From Anaerolineae bacterium (GTDB taxonomy: Bacteria > Chloroflexota > Anaerolineae > Aggregatilineales > Ch27), in the NCBI GenBank assembly GCA_013178165.1, contig JABLXG010000021.1:1-62519 (forward strand): DNA of 62,519 bases, read 5' to 3'. Below are positions 54,027 to 62,519 of this stretch, piece after piece. The position numbers and the translations under genes were made by a program. Numbering within the stretch: the first letter of the stretch is position 1; each line of letters begins with the position of its first letter. The notes under the pieces were generated by a model. It searched no databases and was not told where the DNA came from. It worked only from the letters and a program-made list of their open reading frames with translations.

Positions 54027-55109
54027 TCACAGCAACCGCCCGGCCTGCGCCTGCAGCGCGGCGATGATCTGCCGGTCCGCCTTACCAAACGCATAATCAG
54101 CCATCTCCTCCAGCGTCACCCAGGCAAAATCCGCCACCCCCAGCGGGCGCGGTTCCCCGGCGATATGGCGGCAATGATAGGCGTCGAGCGTGATGCGGAA
54201 GTGTGTGAAGGCGTGCCGGACCCGCACCAGAAACTCGCCTACTTCCACGATGATGCCCAGCTCTTCCTTCAGTTCGCGCACCAGCGTTTCCGGCAGGGTC
54301 TCACCATCTTCCTGCTTGCCGCCGGGAAACTCCCACAACCCACCCAGCAGACCGCCGGGCCGCCGCCGGGCGATCAGAAAGCGATCTTGCTCCACCCCGG
54401 AGATGACCCCTGCCGCCACATTGTAGTGCGGGATCGCGGCGCGGCGGCTCTTTACCGGACGCTGATCCTGTACGCCAGCCCGGTAAGCCTGACAATGGTG
54501 TTGCAACGGGCACTGACCACACACAGGACGGCGCGACCGGCAGATCACGCGGCCCAGTTCCATCAATGCCTCGTTGTACGGACCGGCTTCTCCCGGCGGC
54601 ACCAGCGACCCGGCCAGTTGCCACAACCGCTCCACCGTGGCAGGTTGCGCGACATCATCAGTGATATTGTACAACCGTGTCAGAATGCGGATCACATTCC
54701 CATCAAGGACAGGCACATCCTCACCATAGGCCAGACTGGCAATAGCACCGGCGGTATAGCGGCCAATCCCCGGCAGCGTTTGCAGGTCGTGGGCCGTGCG
54801 CGGCAATACACCGCCCCAGCGGGCCATCACCTCCTGCGCGGCGCGATGCAGGCTGCGCGCCCGCCCGTAGTAGCCCAGCCCCTCCCACAGCTTCAACACA
54901 TCGTCCAGCGGCGCGGCAGCCAGGGCCTCCACTGTAGGAAAACGTGCCACAAAACGCTCGAAGTAGCCGATCACGGTCTGCACCTGCGTCTGCTGGAGCA
55001 TAATCTCCGAAACCCAGACCGTGTACGGATCGCGCACACGCCGCCAGGGGAGGTCCACCCCATTAGCGCGAAACCAGCGCAACAGATCAGCAGAAAAAGG
55101 ATTCATCAT
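54027..55109 (-). CDS. mutY: A/G-specific adenine glycosylase MutY with NUDIX domain
   Basis: MutY removes adenine mispaired with 8-oxoguanine. VSEIMLQQTQV (about residues 31-41) holds the catalytic Glu, LPGIGRYTAGAIAS the helix-hairpin-helix, VLDGNVIRIL the catalytic Asp, and C-x6-C-x2-C-x5-C (about 192-208) the [4Fe-4S] cluster. The C-terminal part (about 235-360) has a full Nudix box (G-x5-E-x7-RELKEELGI), which in MutY reads 8-oxoG and need not hydrolyse. The start is at one of two ATGs (55109 or 55106); the frame also opens at a GTG at 55118. It is the first gene of a six-gene minus-strand operon. Confidence 0.95.
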   Translation of the reverse strand: MMNPFSADLLRWFRANGVDLPWRRVRDPYTVWVSEIMLQQTQVQTVIGYFERFVARFPTVEALAAAPLDDVLKLWEGLGYYGRARSLHRAAQEVMARWGGVLPRTAHDLQTLPGIGRYTAGAIASLAYGEDVPVLDGNVIRILTRLYNITDDVAQPATVERLWQLAGSLVPPGEAGPYNEALMELGRVICRSRRPVCGQCPLQHHCQAYRAGVQDQRPVKSRRAAIPHYNVAAGVISGVEQDRFLIARRRPGGLLGGLWEFPGGKQEDGETLPETLVRELKEELGIIVEVGEFLVRVRHAFTHFRITLDAYHCRHIAGEPRPLGVADFAWVTLEEMADYAFGKADRQIIAALQAQAGRLL

Positions 55110-55424
55110 CAGCCCCACCGGGCAGAGCAGCCAGAGCCGCGATCACCGACCATCGGCCATCAGCACGCGGCCACCTACCTCGAATTGTACCGATTGTGAC
55201 ACGGGCGACAAACTGCCCCCGGCGCATCCATCGCCACGATTCACCAAGTGCAACCATGCTACATTGCTGGTGTCCCATTCATCCGGTCCGCCGGGCTTGC
55301 CTGCTCGAATCCCCCCAAAGCCATGACAGGGTGGGCTAAATCTGCTATGCTTGCAAGCTAGAAGCGCTTCTTTACACCGGCATGGCTTCGGAGGAAGCCG
55401 CGCCGCTGGATGGAGCAGAGATCG
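55110..55424. other. Divergent mutY / CDGSH intergenic region
   Basis: This 315-bp gap holds no convincing gene. On the minus strand a TACAAT (55184-55189) is a possible mutY -10, with TTTGTC 17 bp upstream. On the plus strand a candidate promoter lies at 55323-55351. No riboswitch or repeat was noticed. Confidence 0.55.
55323..55351 (+). promoter_or_regulatory. Candidate promoter of the broken CDGSH gene
   Basis: ATGACA (55323-55328) and TATGCT (55346-55351) are 17 bp apart, giving a leader of about 65 nt. It could also serve the VTT-domain gene downstream. Confidence 0.5.
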
Positions 55425-55660
55425 ATGGCCGAGCCTAAACCCGAAATCCGCTTCAAGACACCGGTGGCACTGGAGCTTCAGCCGGGAACGGACTGGTTTT
55501 GCCGCTATGGCAAGTCCCAGGATCAGGTGACGGCTCCCACCGCAAGGAAGGGCTTTTCAGCCCTCTGGAGTTCACCTTCGAGCGCCAGCAGCGGGTCAAG
55601 CTGTGTCGCTGTAAGCACACCCCACCTTACTGCGACAAAACGCACCTGACACTGGACTGA
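55425..55660 (+). pseudogene. CDGSH iron-sulfur protein gene, frameshifted
   Basis: From ATG 55425 the frame reads MAEPKPEIRFKTPVALELQP, then WFCRYGKSQDQ. The expected continuation PxCDGSH is missing. After CAG 55524-55526 the frame that carries on is shifted: from GAC 55529 it reads DGSHRKEGLFSPLEFTF, then LCRCKHTPPYCDKTH and a stop at 55658-55660. An intact dual-CDGSH gene would need nine bases where two remain, so about 7 nt are missing. The second Cys of site one is also Tyr. Site two looks intact. An assembly error is possible but less likely given the Cys change. CDGSH proteins bind 2Fe-2S clusters. Confidence 0.75.
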
Positions 55661-55704
55661 CGCAGCGCTGATCCACAGGATGCACGCGTCCGCCGGGGAA
55701 TCCC

Positions 55705-56460
55705 ATGGTCAAACCGGTACAACCGCCTGAGCCAGCCCCTGAACAACCGCAACAGGTGCGCTGGCGTCTTATCGCGATGGCCGTCTATGTAGCGGTTTCC
55801 ATCGCCCTGTACTTCATCCTGGCCCCGGCCATCGCCGATCAACAACGGCTGCAGAGCAGTATTGAGGCAGCGGGAGCCTGGGGCGTGCTGATCTATGTCG
55901 GCCTGTACTGCGCCCAGATGTTTGTTCCGTGGCTGCCGGGCGCGCCCCTGGACATCATCGGCGGGGCGACCTTCGGCTTCTGGGAGACTAACCTCCTCTC
56001 CACCCTCTCAGCGTCGGGCAGCGGGCTGATCATCTACCTGATCGTCCGCCGCCTGAGCCTGGAGGAGATCGTCCGGCGTTTTCCTAACCTGCTGGATGCC
56101 CCCTGGCGCCTGGTCAAACTGATCAAGCGACAGCCCTGGTCGCTGGTTGCTGTCAACATGCTGACCGGCGACGTGGCCTATTTTGTCGCCGGTTCGGCTG
56201 GGGTATCGTTGCCCTTTACCCTGCTCCTGCTCGGTGTGATGCGCATTCCTAGCGTCATGGTTGGCTCGGCCCTCGGCGCGGGCATTATTTCTAATGTTGT
56301 TCAGCAAAAACTCGATATAATGGTAGCCATTGCCTCCGTGGTCACCATTGTCGGGCTGTCGATCGGCTTTGCCATCGCCCGCAAGTTGTTGCCCGGCTGG
56401 TTGCACCGGCTGGAACAGGCAGCCAACGATTCCGCCGGGCGGCCCTCCGGTGACCAGTAA
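55705..56460 (+). CDS. TVP38/TMEM64-type VTT-domain membrane protein
   Basis: The 251-residue protein has about six hydrophobic segments and the VTT (DedA-like) core: [22 protein letters not shown] (about residues 76-97), then [20 protein letters not shown] and a re-entrant region [19 protein letters not shown] (about 172-190). Relatives in this family act as lipid scramblases or in membrane homeostasis. Its tail is soluble. ATG 55705 follows CCGGGGAA. A TATAAT inside its 3' part (near 56315) could be a -10 for lipA, without a good -35. Confidence 0.8.
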   Translation: MVKPVQPPEPAPEQPQQVRWRLIAMAVYVAVSIALYFILAPAIADQQRLQSSIEAAGAWGVLIYVGLYCAQMFVPWLPGAPLDIIGGATFGFWETNLLSTLSASGSGLIIYLIVRRLSLEEIVRRFPNLLDAPWRLVKLIKRQPWSLVAVNMLTGDVAYFVAGSAGVSLPFTLLLLGVMRIPSVMVGSALGAGIISNVVQQKLDIMVAIASVVTIVGLSIGFAIARKLLPGWLHRLEQAANDSAGRPSGDQ

Positions 56461-56480
56461 CATCTGCATGGGAGAAATGC

Positions 56481-57425
56481 GTGTCTTCCAAGATCGACAT
56501 CAACAACATCACTGATCCCGCCGCAGACGATGAAACCCGGCCAAAGCGCCGCCCTCCCTGGATCAAGGTGCGCGCGCCTTCCGGCGAAAACTACGAGATG
56601 GTGCGCCATTTGATGCGCAGCAAGGCGCTGAACACCGTCTGCGAAGAGGCGCTATGCCCGAACATCGGGGAATGCTGGGGGGCGGGCACATCAACCTTCC
56701 TGATGCTGGGGGATACCTGTACCCGTTCCTGCGGCTTTTGCGACATTAAAACCGGGCGCCCGGCGGCCATTGACTGGCAGGAACCCAACCGTATCGCCGA
56801 GGCCGTCCACCGGATGAACCTCCGCCACGTGGTCATCACCAGTGTCAACCGGGATGAGCGCAAAGACGGCGGTGCGCCGATCTTCGCCATGGTCATCCGC
56901 CGCATCCGCCAGGTGCACCCCGGCTGCAGCATTGAAGTCCTCATCCCTGACTTCAAGGGCAATGAAGAAGCCCTGAAGATCGTCATGGACACCCAGCCGG
57001 AGATTCTCAACCACAACGTGGAAACCGTGCCGCGCTTGTTCCGCAAGGTTCAGCCACAGGATCGCTACGAGTGGGCACGTGCGACGCTCTGCAACGCCCG
57101 CGCCATGGACCCGCTGGTCCTGACCAAGAGCGGGATCATGGTCGGGCTGGGCGAGACCTTTGACGAGGTGGTCGAGGTGATGCGCGACCTCGTCTCCTGG
57201 GGAGTTAGCATCCTGACAATCGGCCAGTATCTACAGCCCAGCCGCGAGCACCTACCCATCGAGCGCTACTACACCCCGGAAGAATTCGACCGATTCAAGC
57301 AGATCGGTTACGAACTGGGTTTCAAGTGGGTAGAAAGCGGCCCGTTAGTGCGCTCTTCGTACCGCGCTGCCGAGCAGGTGCGTGAACTCAGCAAACTGGA
57401 CTACATCCACCTGCGGGAAGCCTGA
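56481..57425 (+). CDS. lipA: Lipoyl synthase
   Basis: LipA is a radical-SAM enzyme that inserts two sulfurs into octanoyl groups to make lipoate on 2-oxoacid dehydrogenases and the glycine cleavage system. The 314-residue protein shows [11 protein letters not shown] (about residues 53-63) for the auxiliary cluster, [15 protein letters not shown] (about 81-95) with the radical-SAM CxxxCxxC, and [12 protein letters not shown] plus TIGQYLQPS. The start is GTG 56481 after GGGAGAA. lipB is not adjacent, so octanoylation may use another gene elsewhere. Confidence 0.95.
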   Translation: MSSKIDINNITDPAADDETRPKRRPPWIKVRAPSGENYEMVRHLMRSKALNTVCEEALCPNIGECWGAGTSTFLMLGDTCTRSCGFCDIKTGRPAAIDWQEPNRIAEAVHRMNLRHVVITSVNRDERKDGGAPIFAMVIRRIRQVHPGCSIEVLIPDFKGNEEALKIVMDTQPEILNHNVETVPRLFRKVQPQDRYEWARATLCNARAMDPLVLTKSGIMVGLGETFDEVVEVMRDLVSWGVSILTIGQYLQPSREHLPIERYYTPEEFDRFKQIGYELGFKWVESGPLVRSSYRAAEQVRELSKLDYIHLREA

Positions 57426-57460
57426 CTGCCCCCAATCACCCGAACAGGTTTTCTACCAGC

Positions 57461-57492
57461 AGCCCTGCGTCACTTCCCCTAGACGCAGGGCT
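57461..57492 (+). terminator. Terminator-like hairpin after lipA
   Basis: AGCCCTGCGTC (57461-57471) pairs perfectly with GACGCAGGGCT (57482-57492) around a 10-nt loop, 36 bp after lipA. It has no T tail, so it may act through Rho or as an mRNA end stabiliser. Just after it, TATAAA (57497-57502) with an upstream TG could be the ftsK -10, though its -35 is poor. Confidence 0.55.
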
Positions 57493-57633
57493 GTGGTATA
57501 AATGGAATATGTTGTTTCACGTTACTGTCCATCCCTCGCAGGGCCAGTGGACTTCCGGCGGCTCTGCGCACCGCCTTCCCGGGACGCCGTCAGCCGATTT
57601 GCAGGTCTGAGGATTTACTGATAGACAAAGTTC

Positions 57634-60600
57634 ATGAGCGACAAACACCCCCCACTCTGGAACATCCGTTCGTCGGATGAAGATGACTATCCAGCCACGG
57701 GCCGCTCCACCCCTGGTTCATCGTCGCCGTTTTACCACAGCGATGATGACGAGGTCGATGAGGATGCCTACCTGGACGACGAGGAAGAAGCGGAAGAGCA
57801 GGATTCTTCGCCTCGCAGCAGGACGACCTATGGCAGCGGCGCTTACGGGAGTGGCGCGAATGCTTACGGCAGTAGCTCGCGCTACAGTGCCAGCGGGTAT
57901 GGCGGCTCCCAGGATAGCGCCCGTTCATCGTCGTCCTACAGCAGCGGCTCGTCCTCCTATCGCCCCGGTGGATCAGCAGGCTACAGCGGTAGCGGCTACA
58001 CGCCGCCCGGCGGACGGCGCGACCAGGAGCCAACCAGCAGCAAGCCCAGCGGTTTGTTCAACCGCTTCGGAGGCGGCAAGGAGACATCCAGACAACCCTC
58101 CCCCACCCCCAAGAAGACCGGCTCAGGCCCCGGCCTAGGCGACCGCCTCAGCGGCGGGCTGAAGGCGCTGCGCCGCAAGCTCCCCGGTGGCGACCGCCCT
58201 TCCTCCGGCAGCAGCCGCGCCAGCGTCACGCGCACGATCGGCTCGCCACCCGGAAGCCAGAAACAGGGGAGCAGCGGACGCAAAGAAGGCGGAGGGCGTT
58301 TCAAGTTCTCGTTGCCTTTTGGCCTTGGCGGCGAGAAAAAAGCGGGCCGGTCAGGCCAGCCTTCCGCGCCCAAAGAACTCAAGAAATCCCGCCCGCTGCC
58401 TTCGACCAGCAAGCGCCCGCGCATCAAGAACGAAGGGTTGTCCCTGGATCGCAAGCTGGACCTGGCCGGTTGGGCCATGATCGTGCTGGCCGGGATCATC
58501 TTCTTTGGCGCCATCAGCGCCAATCAGGGCGATCTCAGCCGCACCCTGCTGCGCATCGTCTACCAGCTGGTGGGCATCGGCTGGATCGCGGTGCCGTTCA
58601 GCCTCGCTGCGACCGGAATCTGGCTGGTCTGGCGGCACTTCGGGGAAAGTGTGCCGGAAATTGACTACGTGCATATGGTCGGTTGGGGCATCACCTACCT
58701 GGCTGCCCTGACCACGTTCCACTTTGTCCACCTGTTGAACGTCTCAGTATTCACCGTCGACCAGCTGCAAACGCTGGCGGAAGAAGCGGCACAGCTCGGC
58801 TATGGCGGCGGCTGGATCGGCGCCCAGATTTACCTCCTGCTCATGCGCAGTCTGGGGGATATCGGCACCTTCATCGCCCTGGTCGGCTGGTGGGGCGTCG
58901 GCATCCTCGTGGCCACCGATTTGAGCGTGGCCGGAATCATTCGCTTCGTCAGCCGGACATGGCGCAATGCGGTGCTGCGCTACCAGAATCGGCGCGCCCG
59001 GCAGACTTCCTCCAGATGGGTTACTCCCCTGCGGGCCAGGGCCGGGCAGTTTGACGAGTTGCCCGGCGGGGCTGCGACTATCCTGGAGGCCGGCGAAGCG
59101 CGTCACGCCCTGCCCGCGGCAGAAAGCCTGCCGCTCCGGACCGGCGGACAGCCGCGACGTCCCGGTGATCTGGCAACGGTCGACGCTTCTGCTTCCGGAA
59201 CGGCAAGAGCAGCGCGGCCCGTCAGTGCGACTGCGGCGACTGGCCCGCTGCCAGCAGAACTTGTACCTGAAGAGCCAGTAACGCTACAGTACGGCATGGG
59301 GCCGGTGCGTATCCGCCGGCCACAGTATGACCGTCGCTCTGGCTCGCCAGCCAGCAACTTCGCTGACAGCCCGCCGGATGAGATTGGCGATGCCCCTGCT
59401 GCGACACTCCATACTGCCTCATCGTCGCTCGAAAGTGAACCCAGACCTGCAGTGCCGCCCGCCGTCAGACTGCCACGCCCTGTGACCAGCGCGCAAGATA
59501 TCTCGCGGAGCCTGCGGGTCATCGCCCCGCCGCCGGTGGAACGTCCGGCAGTGAGCGTGCCGCCGGTCAGCCCGCCTCGGCCTGTCGGCGGAGATAGCCC
59601 GGCTGCTGACGAGAGCGGCGTTGCCAGCGCCAATTCCGGCAGCGGGCATCCCTCCAAGGCCGAACCGGCTACCGCGACCGTTTCCTCTCCGGAGCCACAT
59701 ACCAAGGAAGAACAGACGGGCCAGCCAGCCGATGCTCATGATGATGCATCGCCTGTTGAGGATTTGCCCCCGGCTCAACCGCGCAGCGCCGCCCGGCGAG
59801 TACTCCGCCCACTGCGTCCGTCCAGCGATGCCAGGCTTGCATTTGAGCGAATCACCTCCATACCAGGCAACAAGTCGCCGGCCAGTGAAGAGCCGGACGA
59901 GTCGGTAGAGGATGCACCTGACTACGAAGACTTGCCCGATACCGATCTCCTGCCAACTGATGGCGATTTGCCGGTGATCGAGATCGATGACCCTGTTGAG
60001 GCGGTGACGCCAGCGCCGCCAGCCGCCACCGAATCGCCCGCGTCCACCCTGCCAGCACCACGCTCAACAGCCAGCTTTGCTCAGCGTCCGGTGCCTCCGG
60101 CGGTACGTCCTTCACCGCCGTCTGTTGCCCCGGCTCGCCAGCCCGTCACCATGTCCAGGCCAGCCCCACCCGACGACCTGGAACACAGCACGAAATTGCC
60201 CGATCCGCCTCGAACCACCGCGTGGCAGTTGCCCGACTTCCGCCAGATTCTCGACCCGGCCACTGAGCAGCACATCAACGACGAGGTCTTGCTGGAACGT
60301 GCCCGGATCATCGAAGATACGCTGGCCAGTTTCGGTGCACCGGGCAAGGTCGTCGAAGTCAATCCCGGCCCGGTCATCACCCAGTTTGGCGTGGAGCCGG
60401 ATTACATTGAGTCGCGTGGCGGCAGGCGCACCCGCGTCAAGGTGCAGGCCATCGCCCGCCTGGCGGACGATCTGGCGCTTTCGTTGGCGGCGCGCTCGAT
60501 CCGTATTGAAGCGCCCGTGCCCGGCAAAGGGTTCGTCGGGATCGAGGTACCCAATTCCGAAACGTCGCTGGTCAGCCTGCGCGACATTATGGAGAGCCAG

Positions 60601-61959
60601 GAACTCAACCGGATCGATTCCACGCTGCGCATTGGCCTGGGCCAGAGCGTCGACGGCACGCCCGTCGCCGCCGATCTGACGGCTATGCCGCACCTGCTGA
60701 TCGCGGGGACCACCGGCTCCGGCAAGTCAGTTTGCGTCAACGCCATCATTGCCTGCCTGCTCTTCCAGAACACCCCTGACGACCTGCGTATGATCATGGT
60801 GGACCCCAAGCGTGTCGAACTGACCGGCTACAACGGCATCCCCCACCTGGTCGCCCCGGTCGTGGTCGAACTGGAGCGCATCGTCGGTGTGCTCAAATGG
60901 GTCACGCGGGAGATGGATGACCGCTACCGCAAGTTCAACGAGCGCGGGGCGCGCAATATTGTCGCCTATAACAAGATGCTCAAGCCGGGTGAAAAGCGCC
61001 TGCCGTACCTGGTGGTCATCGTAGACGAACTGGCTGATCTGATGATGCTGGCCCCTGACGAAACTGAGCGCGTCCTGACCCGCCTGGCGCAGATGTCGCG
61101 CGCCACCGGCATCCACCTGATCATCAGCACCCAGCGGCCTTCAGTCGATGTTGTCACCGGTCTGATCAAGGCCAACTTCCCGGCGCGAATCGCTTTTGCC
61201 GTCGCTTCGTCGGTAGATAGCCGTGTGATCCTGGATCAGCCTGGCGCGGAACGCCTGCTGGGTCGCGGCGATATGCTGTTCCAGGCCCCGGATGCTGCCG
61301 CGCCCGTCCGCCTGCAGGGCGTCTTTGTCTCCGATGCGGAGCTGACTCGCCTGGTCAACCACTGGAAGGGTATCCGCACCCCGGAGAGCACCGCCGAGCC
61401 TGCCGGGCGTCCCGCACCAGCGCCGCGCATCACCAGCGCGACCTTCGCCACGCCTGAACGGGAAAACCCGCCCGCGCGGTCTTCCCCACAGCGCGAGAGC
61501 CACACCCCCCTGGCCAGTCACCCGTCTTCAGCCGCCTTCTGGGAGGTTGATGTCTCGACCGCTGGTGCGCGCCCCCGCAACGCCGATGACATTGATGACA
61601 TGTACGATCAGGCCGTGGAGGTTGTCCGCCGCCTGAAGAAAGCCTCTGTGTCGCTGTTGCAGCGCCAGTTGCGCATCGGTTATACCCGTGCCGCCCGCTT
61701 GATCGACGTCATGGAAGAGCGCGGCGTGGTCGGCCCGGCCCAGAGCGGCAGCAAGCCGCGCAAGGTCATCGGCTACTCTGATGACGACGTTGACCTTGAA
61801 GAGAACGAGGAAGCGGATGACGCCGATTCGCCAGCCGGGAGCCGTCTCGTCCCTGACAGCGTCACCGAAGCTGACGATCGCTATACTGCTGAGGATGAAC
61901 TCGAATACGAAGACCTTGATGAGTTGGATGGGGGCTATGACGAGGAGGACGACATCTGA
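57634..61959 (+). CDS. ftsK: FtsK/SpoIIIE-type DNA translocase with long disordered regions
   Basis: The 1441-residue protein moves chromosomal DNA through the closing septum. The first about 270 residues are Ser/Gly/Arg-rich and disordered. Four or five membrane helices follow (about 275-440). A Pro/Ala/Ser/Glu-rich linker runs to about residue 860. The motor (about 870-1250) has Walker A GTTGSGKS (near 1024) and Walker B LVVIVDELADLMM (near 1130). A winged-helix gamma domain (about 1310-1390, with ASVSLLQRQLRIGYTRAARLIDVMEERG) ends in an acidic tail. No better start than ATG 57634 was seen. It is much longer than B. subtilis SpoIIIE. Confidence 0.93.
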   Translation: MSDKHPPLWNIRSSDEDDYPATGRSTPGSSSPFYHSDDDEVDEDAYLDDEEEAEEQDSSPRSRTTYGSGAYGSGANAYGSSSRYSASGYGGSQDSARSSSSYSSGSSSYRPGGSAGYSGSGYTPPGGRRDQEPTSSKPSGLFNRFGGGKETSRQPSPTPKKTGSGPGLGDRLSGGLKALRRKLPGGDRPSSGSSRASVTRTIGSPPGSQKQGSSGRKEGGGRFKFSLPFGLGGEKKAGRSGQPSAPKELKKSRPLPSTSKRPRIKNEGLSLDRKLDLAGWAMIVLAGIIFFGAISANQGDLSRTLLRIVYQLVGIGWIAVPFSLAATGIWLVWRHFGESVPEIDYVHMVGWGITYLAALTTFHFVHLLNVSVFTVDQLQTLAEEAAQLGYGGGWIGAQIYLLLMRSLGDIGTFIALVGWWGVGILVATDLSVAGIIRFVSRTWRNAVLRYQNRRARQTSSRWVTPLRARAGQFDELPGGAATILEAGEARHALPAAESLPLRTGGQPRRPGDLATVDASASGTARAARPVSATAATGPLPAELVPEEPVTLQYGMGPVRIRRPQYDRRSGSPASNFADSPPDEIGDAPAATLHTASSSLESEPRPAVPPAVRLPRPVTSAQDISRSLRVIAPPPVERPAVSVPPVSPPRPVGGDSPAADESGVASANSGSGHPSKAEPATATVSSPEPHTKEEQTGQPADAHDDASPVEDLPPAQPRSAARRVLRPLRPSSDARLAFERITSIPGNKSPASEEPDESVEDAPDYEDLPDTDLLPTDGDLPVIEIDDPVEAVTPAPPAATESPASTLPAPRSTASFAQRPVPPAVRPSPPSVAPARQPVTMSRPAPPDDLEHSTKLPDPPRTTAWQLPDFRQILDPATEQHINDEVLLERARIIEDTLASFGAPGKVVEVNPGPVITQFGVEPDYIESRGGRRTRVKVQAIARLADDLALSLAARSIRIEAPVPGKGFVGIEVPNSETSLVSLRDIMESQELNRIDSTLRIGLGQSVDGTPVAADLTAMPHLLIAGTTGSGKSVCVNAIIACLLFQNTPDDLRMIMVDPKRVELTGYNGIPHLVAPVVVELERIVGVLKWVTREMDDRYRKFNERGARNIVAYNKMLKPGEKRLPYLVVIVDELADLMMLAPDETERVLTRLAQMSRATGIHLIISTQRPSVDVVTGLIKANFPARIAFAVASSVDSRVILDQPGAERLLGRGDMLFQAPDAAAPVRLQGVFVSDAELTRLVNHWKGIRTPESTAEPAGRPAPAPRITSATFATPERENPPARSSPQRESHTPLASHPSSAAFWEVDVSTAGARPRNADDIDDMYDQAVEVVRRLKKASVSLLQRQLRIGYTRAARLIDVMEERGVVGPAQSGSKPRKVIGYSDDDVDLEENEEADDADSPAGSRLVPDSVTEADDRYTAEDELEYEDLDELDGGYDEEDDI

Positions 61960-62005
61960 TCTGTCGCCTGCCTGACCCCGCTGAACAGTCCTCTGACCAG
62001 AACAC

Positions 62006-62040
62006 AAACCGCCGCCATGAAGCTCCTGGCGGCGGTTTTG
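62006..62040. terminator. Bidirectional terminator after ftsK
   Basis: AAACCGCCGCC (62006-62016) pairs perfectly with GGCGGCGGTTT (62028-62038) around an 11-nt loop and continues into TTG. It lies between convergent genes and can end both transcripts. Confidence 0.85.
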
Positions 62041-62059
62041 TCTGGTCACGTGGGAATGT

Positions 62060-62519
62060 TCAGGGCATAGAAACCCATAATCCCCGGACGAAGTAGTGAC
62101 GGCTCTCCAGCCGGGCCGGATCGTGCAGGTTGTAGTGCAGCCGCCAGACCGGATAGCCGTTCTCCACGCGCACGGGCCGGACAACCTGGCCGTTCTCGAT
62201 CAGGCGCAGCACCGGCTCGCAGTTGTTGTAGTTGCCCGCGTTCGGGCAGATCTCAATGCGCAATTCAGCCTGGTAATGTTCCGGGAAGTGCTGGTTGAAC
62301 AGCAGGCGGACGTGGCTGTAGGGCAACTCCTGCAGGTTGCGACCCGGTGAATCCAGACCGCGGTAACCGGTACTTACGCTACCATCAATACCGATCTCGC
62401 CGCCAAGCGGGTCGCCATAACGCACCAGACTGGTGCAAAACGTGGCAAAGCACAGCAGTTGCGGCAGCTGGTACTTGAGATCGTCGGCAAATGGCAGACT
62501 CAGATACTCCGACTCAGTC
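62060..62519 (-). CDS. Unknown protein, 5' end cut by window edge
   Basis: The minus strand is open from the right edge to a stop at 62060, giving about 152 residues without a start. It has VRYGDPLGGEIGIDGSVSTG and two Cys (CPNAGNYNNC) in a polar context, and no membrane helix. The end reads RGLWVSMP. The text resembles a secreted or surface protein, but I recognise no family. An internal GTG could be mistaken for a start at 62425. More sequence to the right is needed to place the N-terminus. Confidence 0.55.
   Translation of the reverse strand, partial: TESEYLSLPFADDLKYQLPQLLCFATFCTSLVRYGDPLGGEIGIDGSVSTGYRGLDSPGRNLQELPYSHVRLLFNQHFPEHYQAELRIEICPNAGNYNNCEPVLRLIENGQVVRPVRVENGYPVWRLHYNLHDPARLESRHYFVRGLWVSMP

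Noticed and set aside
53889..55199. Plus-strand open frame of 436 codons
   Set aside because: It is antisense to mutY.

Overview
The window looks like a stretch of chromosome from a GC-rich Chloroflexota bacterium, probably in or near the Anaerolineae. This placement is inferred from gene content and style: an rpoB with a long insertion and no rpoC beside it, many GT-C membrane proteins, membrane-anchored or lipoprotein binding proteins with Pro/Thr linkers, a MurA with Asp in place of the catalytic Cys, and a mix of leaderless and leadered starts. No phage, plasmid, CRISPR array or rRNA operon was seen. The only mobile DNA is the end of an insertion sequence at the extreme left edge.

Layout. 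1-120: IS end (first 19 codons of a transposase plus a duplicated 14-bp repeat). 196-8856: six tightly coupled genes for different polytopic GT-C-type membrane proteins. 8853-12782: a YcaQ/AlkX-like DNA glycosylase, a seventh GT-C-like protein and two GNAT acetyltransferases. 12911-13106: two tRNA-Ser genes. 13175-15301: an orphan membrane-anchored oligopeptide-type binding protein and secG. 15680-19597: rpoB with its own promoter. 19785-23095: a LolD/MacB-type ABC ATPase with an FtsX-like permease. 23181-25800: a small SRA-like protein, a SAM hydroxide adenosyltransferase (DUF62) and murA. 25871-31516 (minus strand): a thioredoxin-reductase-like flavoprotein with malic enzyme, then selB, then a coiled-coil protein. 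31719-35258: two GT4 and one GT9 glycosyltransferases. 35378-37184: a HEAT-like protein and PPK2. 37205-38914 (minus): RqcH. 39007-40385: a YjjX-type NTPase and an AAC(3)-family acetyltransferase. 40447-47351: a lipoprotein, a GH4 galactosidase with GalT, two small membrane proteins, a GH39-like glycosidase with a family-3 binding protein, and a cupin. 47396-55109 (minus): a ParA ATPase with a membrane partner, then an operon of mutY, a HAD phosphatase, a TPR/zinc-ribbon protein, a GT4, an alpha/beta hydrolase and an unknown. 55425-61959: a broken CDGSH gene, a VTT-domain membrane protein, lipA and a very long ftsK. 62060 to the right edge: a truncated unknown gene.

How the genes work together. 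Core functions dominate: transcription (rpoB), translation quality control and recoding (rqcH, selB, tRNA-Ser), secretion (secG), envelope assembly (murA, the glycosyltransferases), chromosome handling (ftsK, parA), DNA repair (mutY, the YcaQ-like protein) and central metabolism (malic enzyme, lipA, galactose use). No clear new multi-gene defence or biosynthetic system was found. The items most worth testing are the GT-C gene array, the stand-alone SRA-like protein, the ParA/membrane pair, the CxxC-less flavoprotein tied to malic enzyme, the RpoB insertion, the MurA Asp substitution, the selenocysteine machinery and the frameshifted CDGSH gene. Three genes also have a -10 hexamer exactly 7 nt before ATG, which suggests leaderless transcription.
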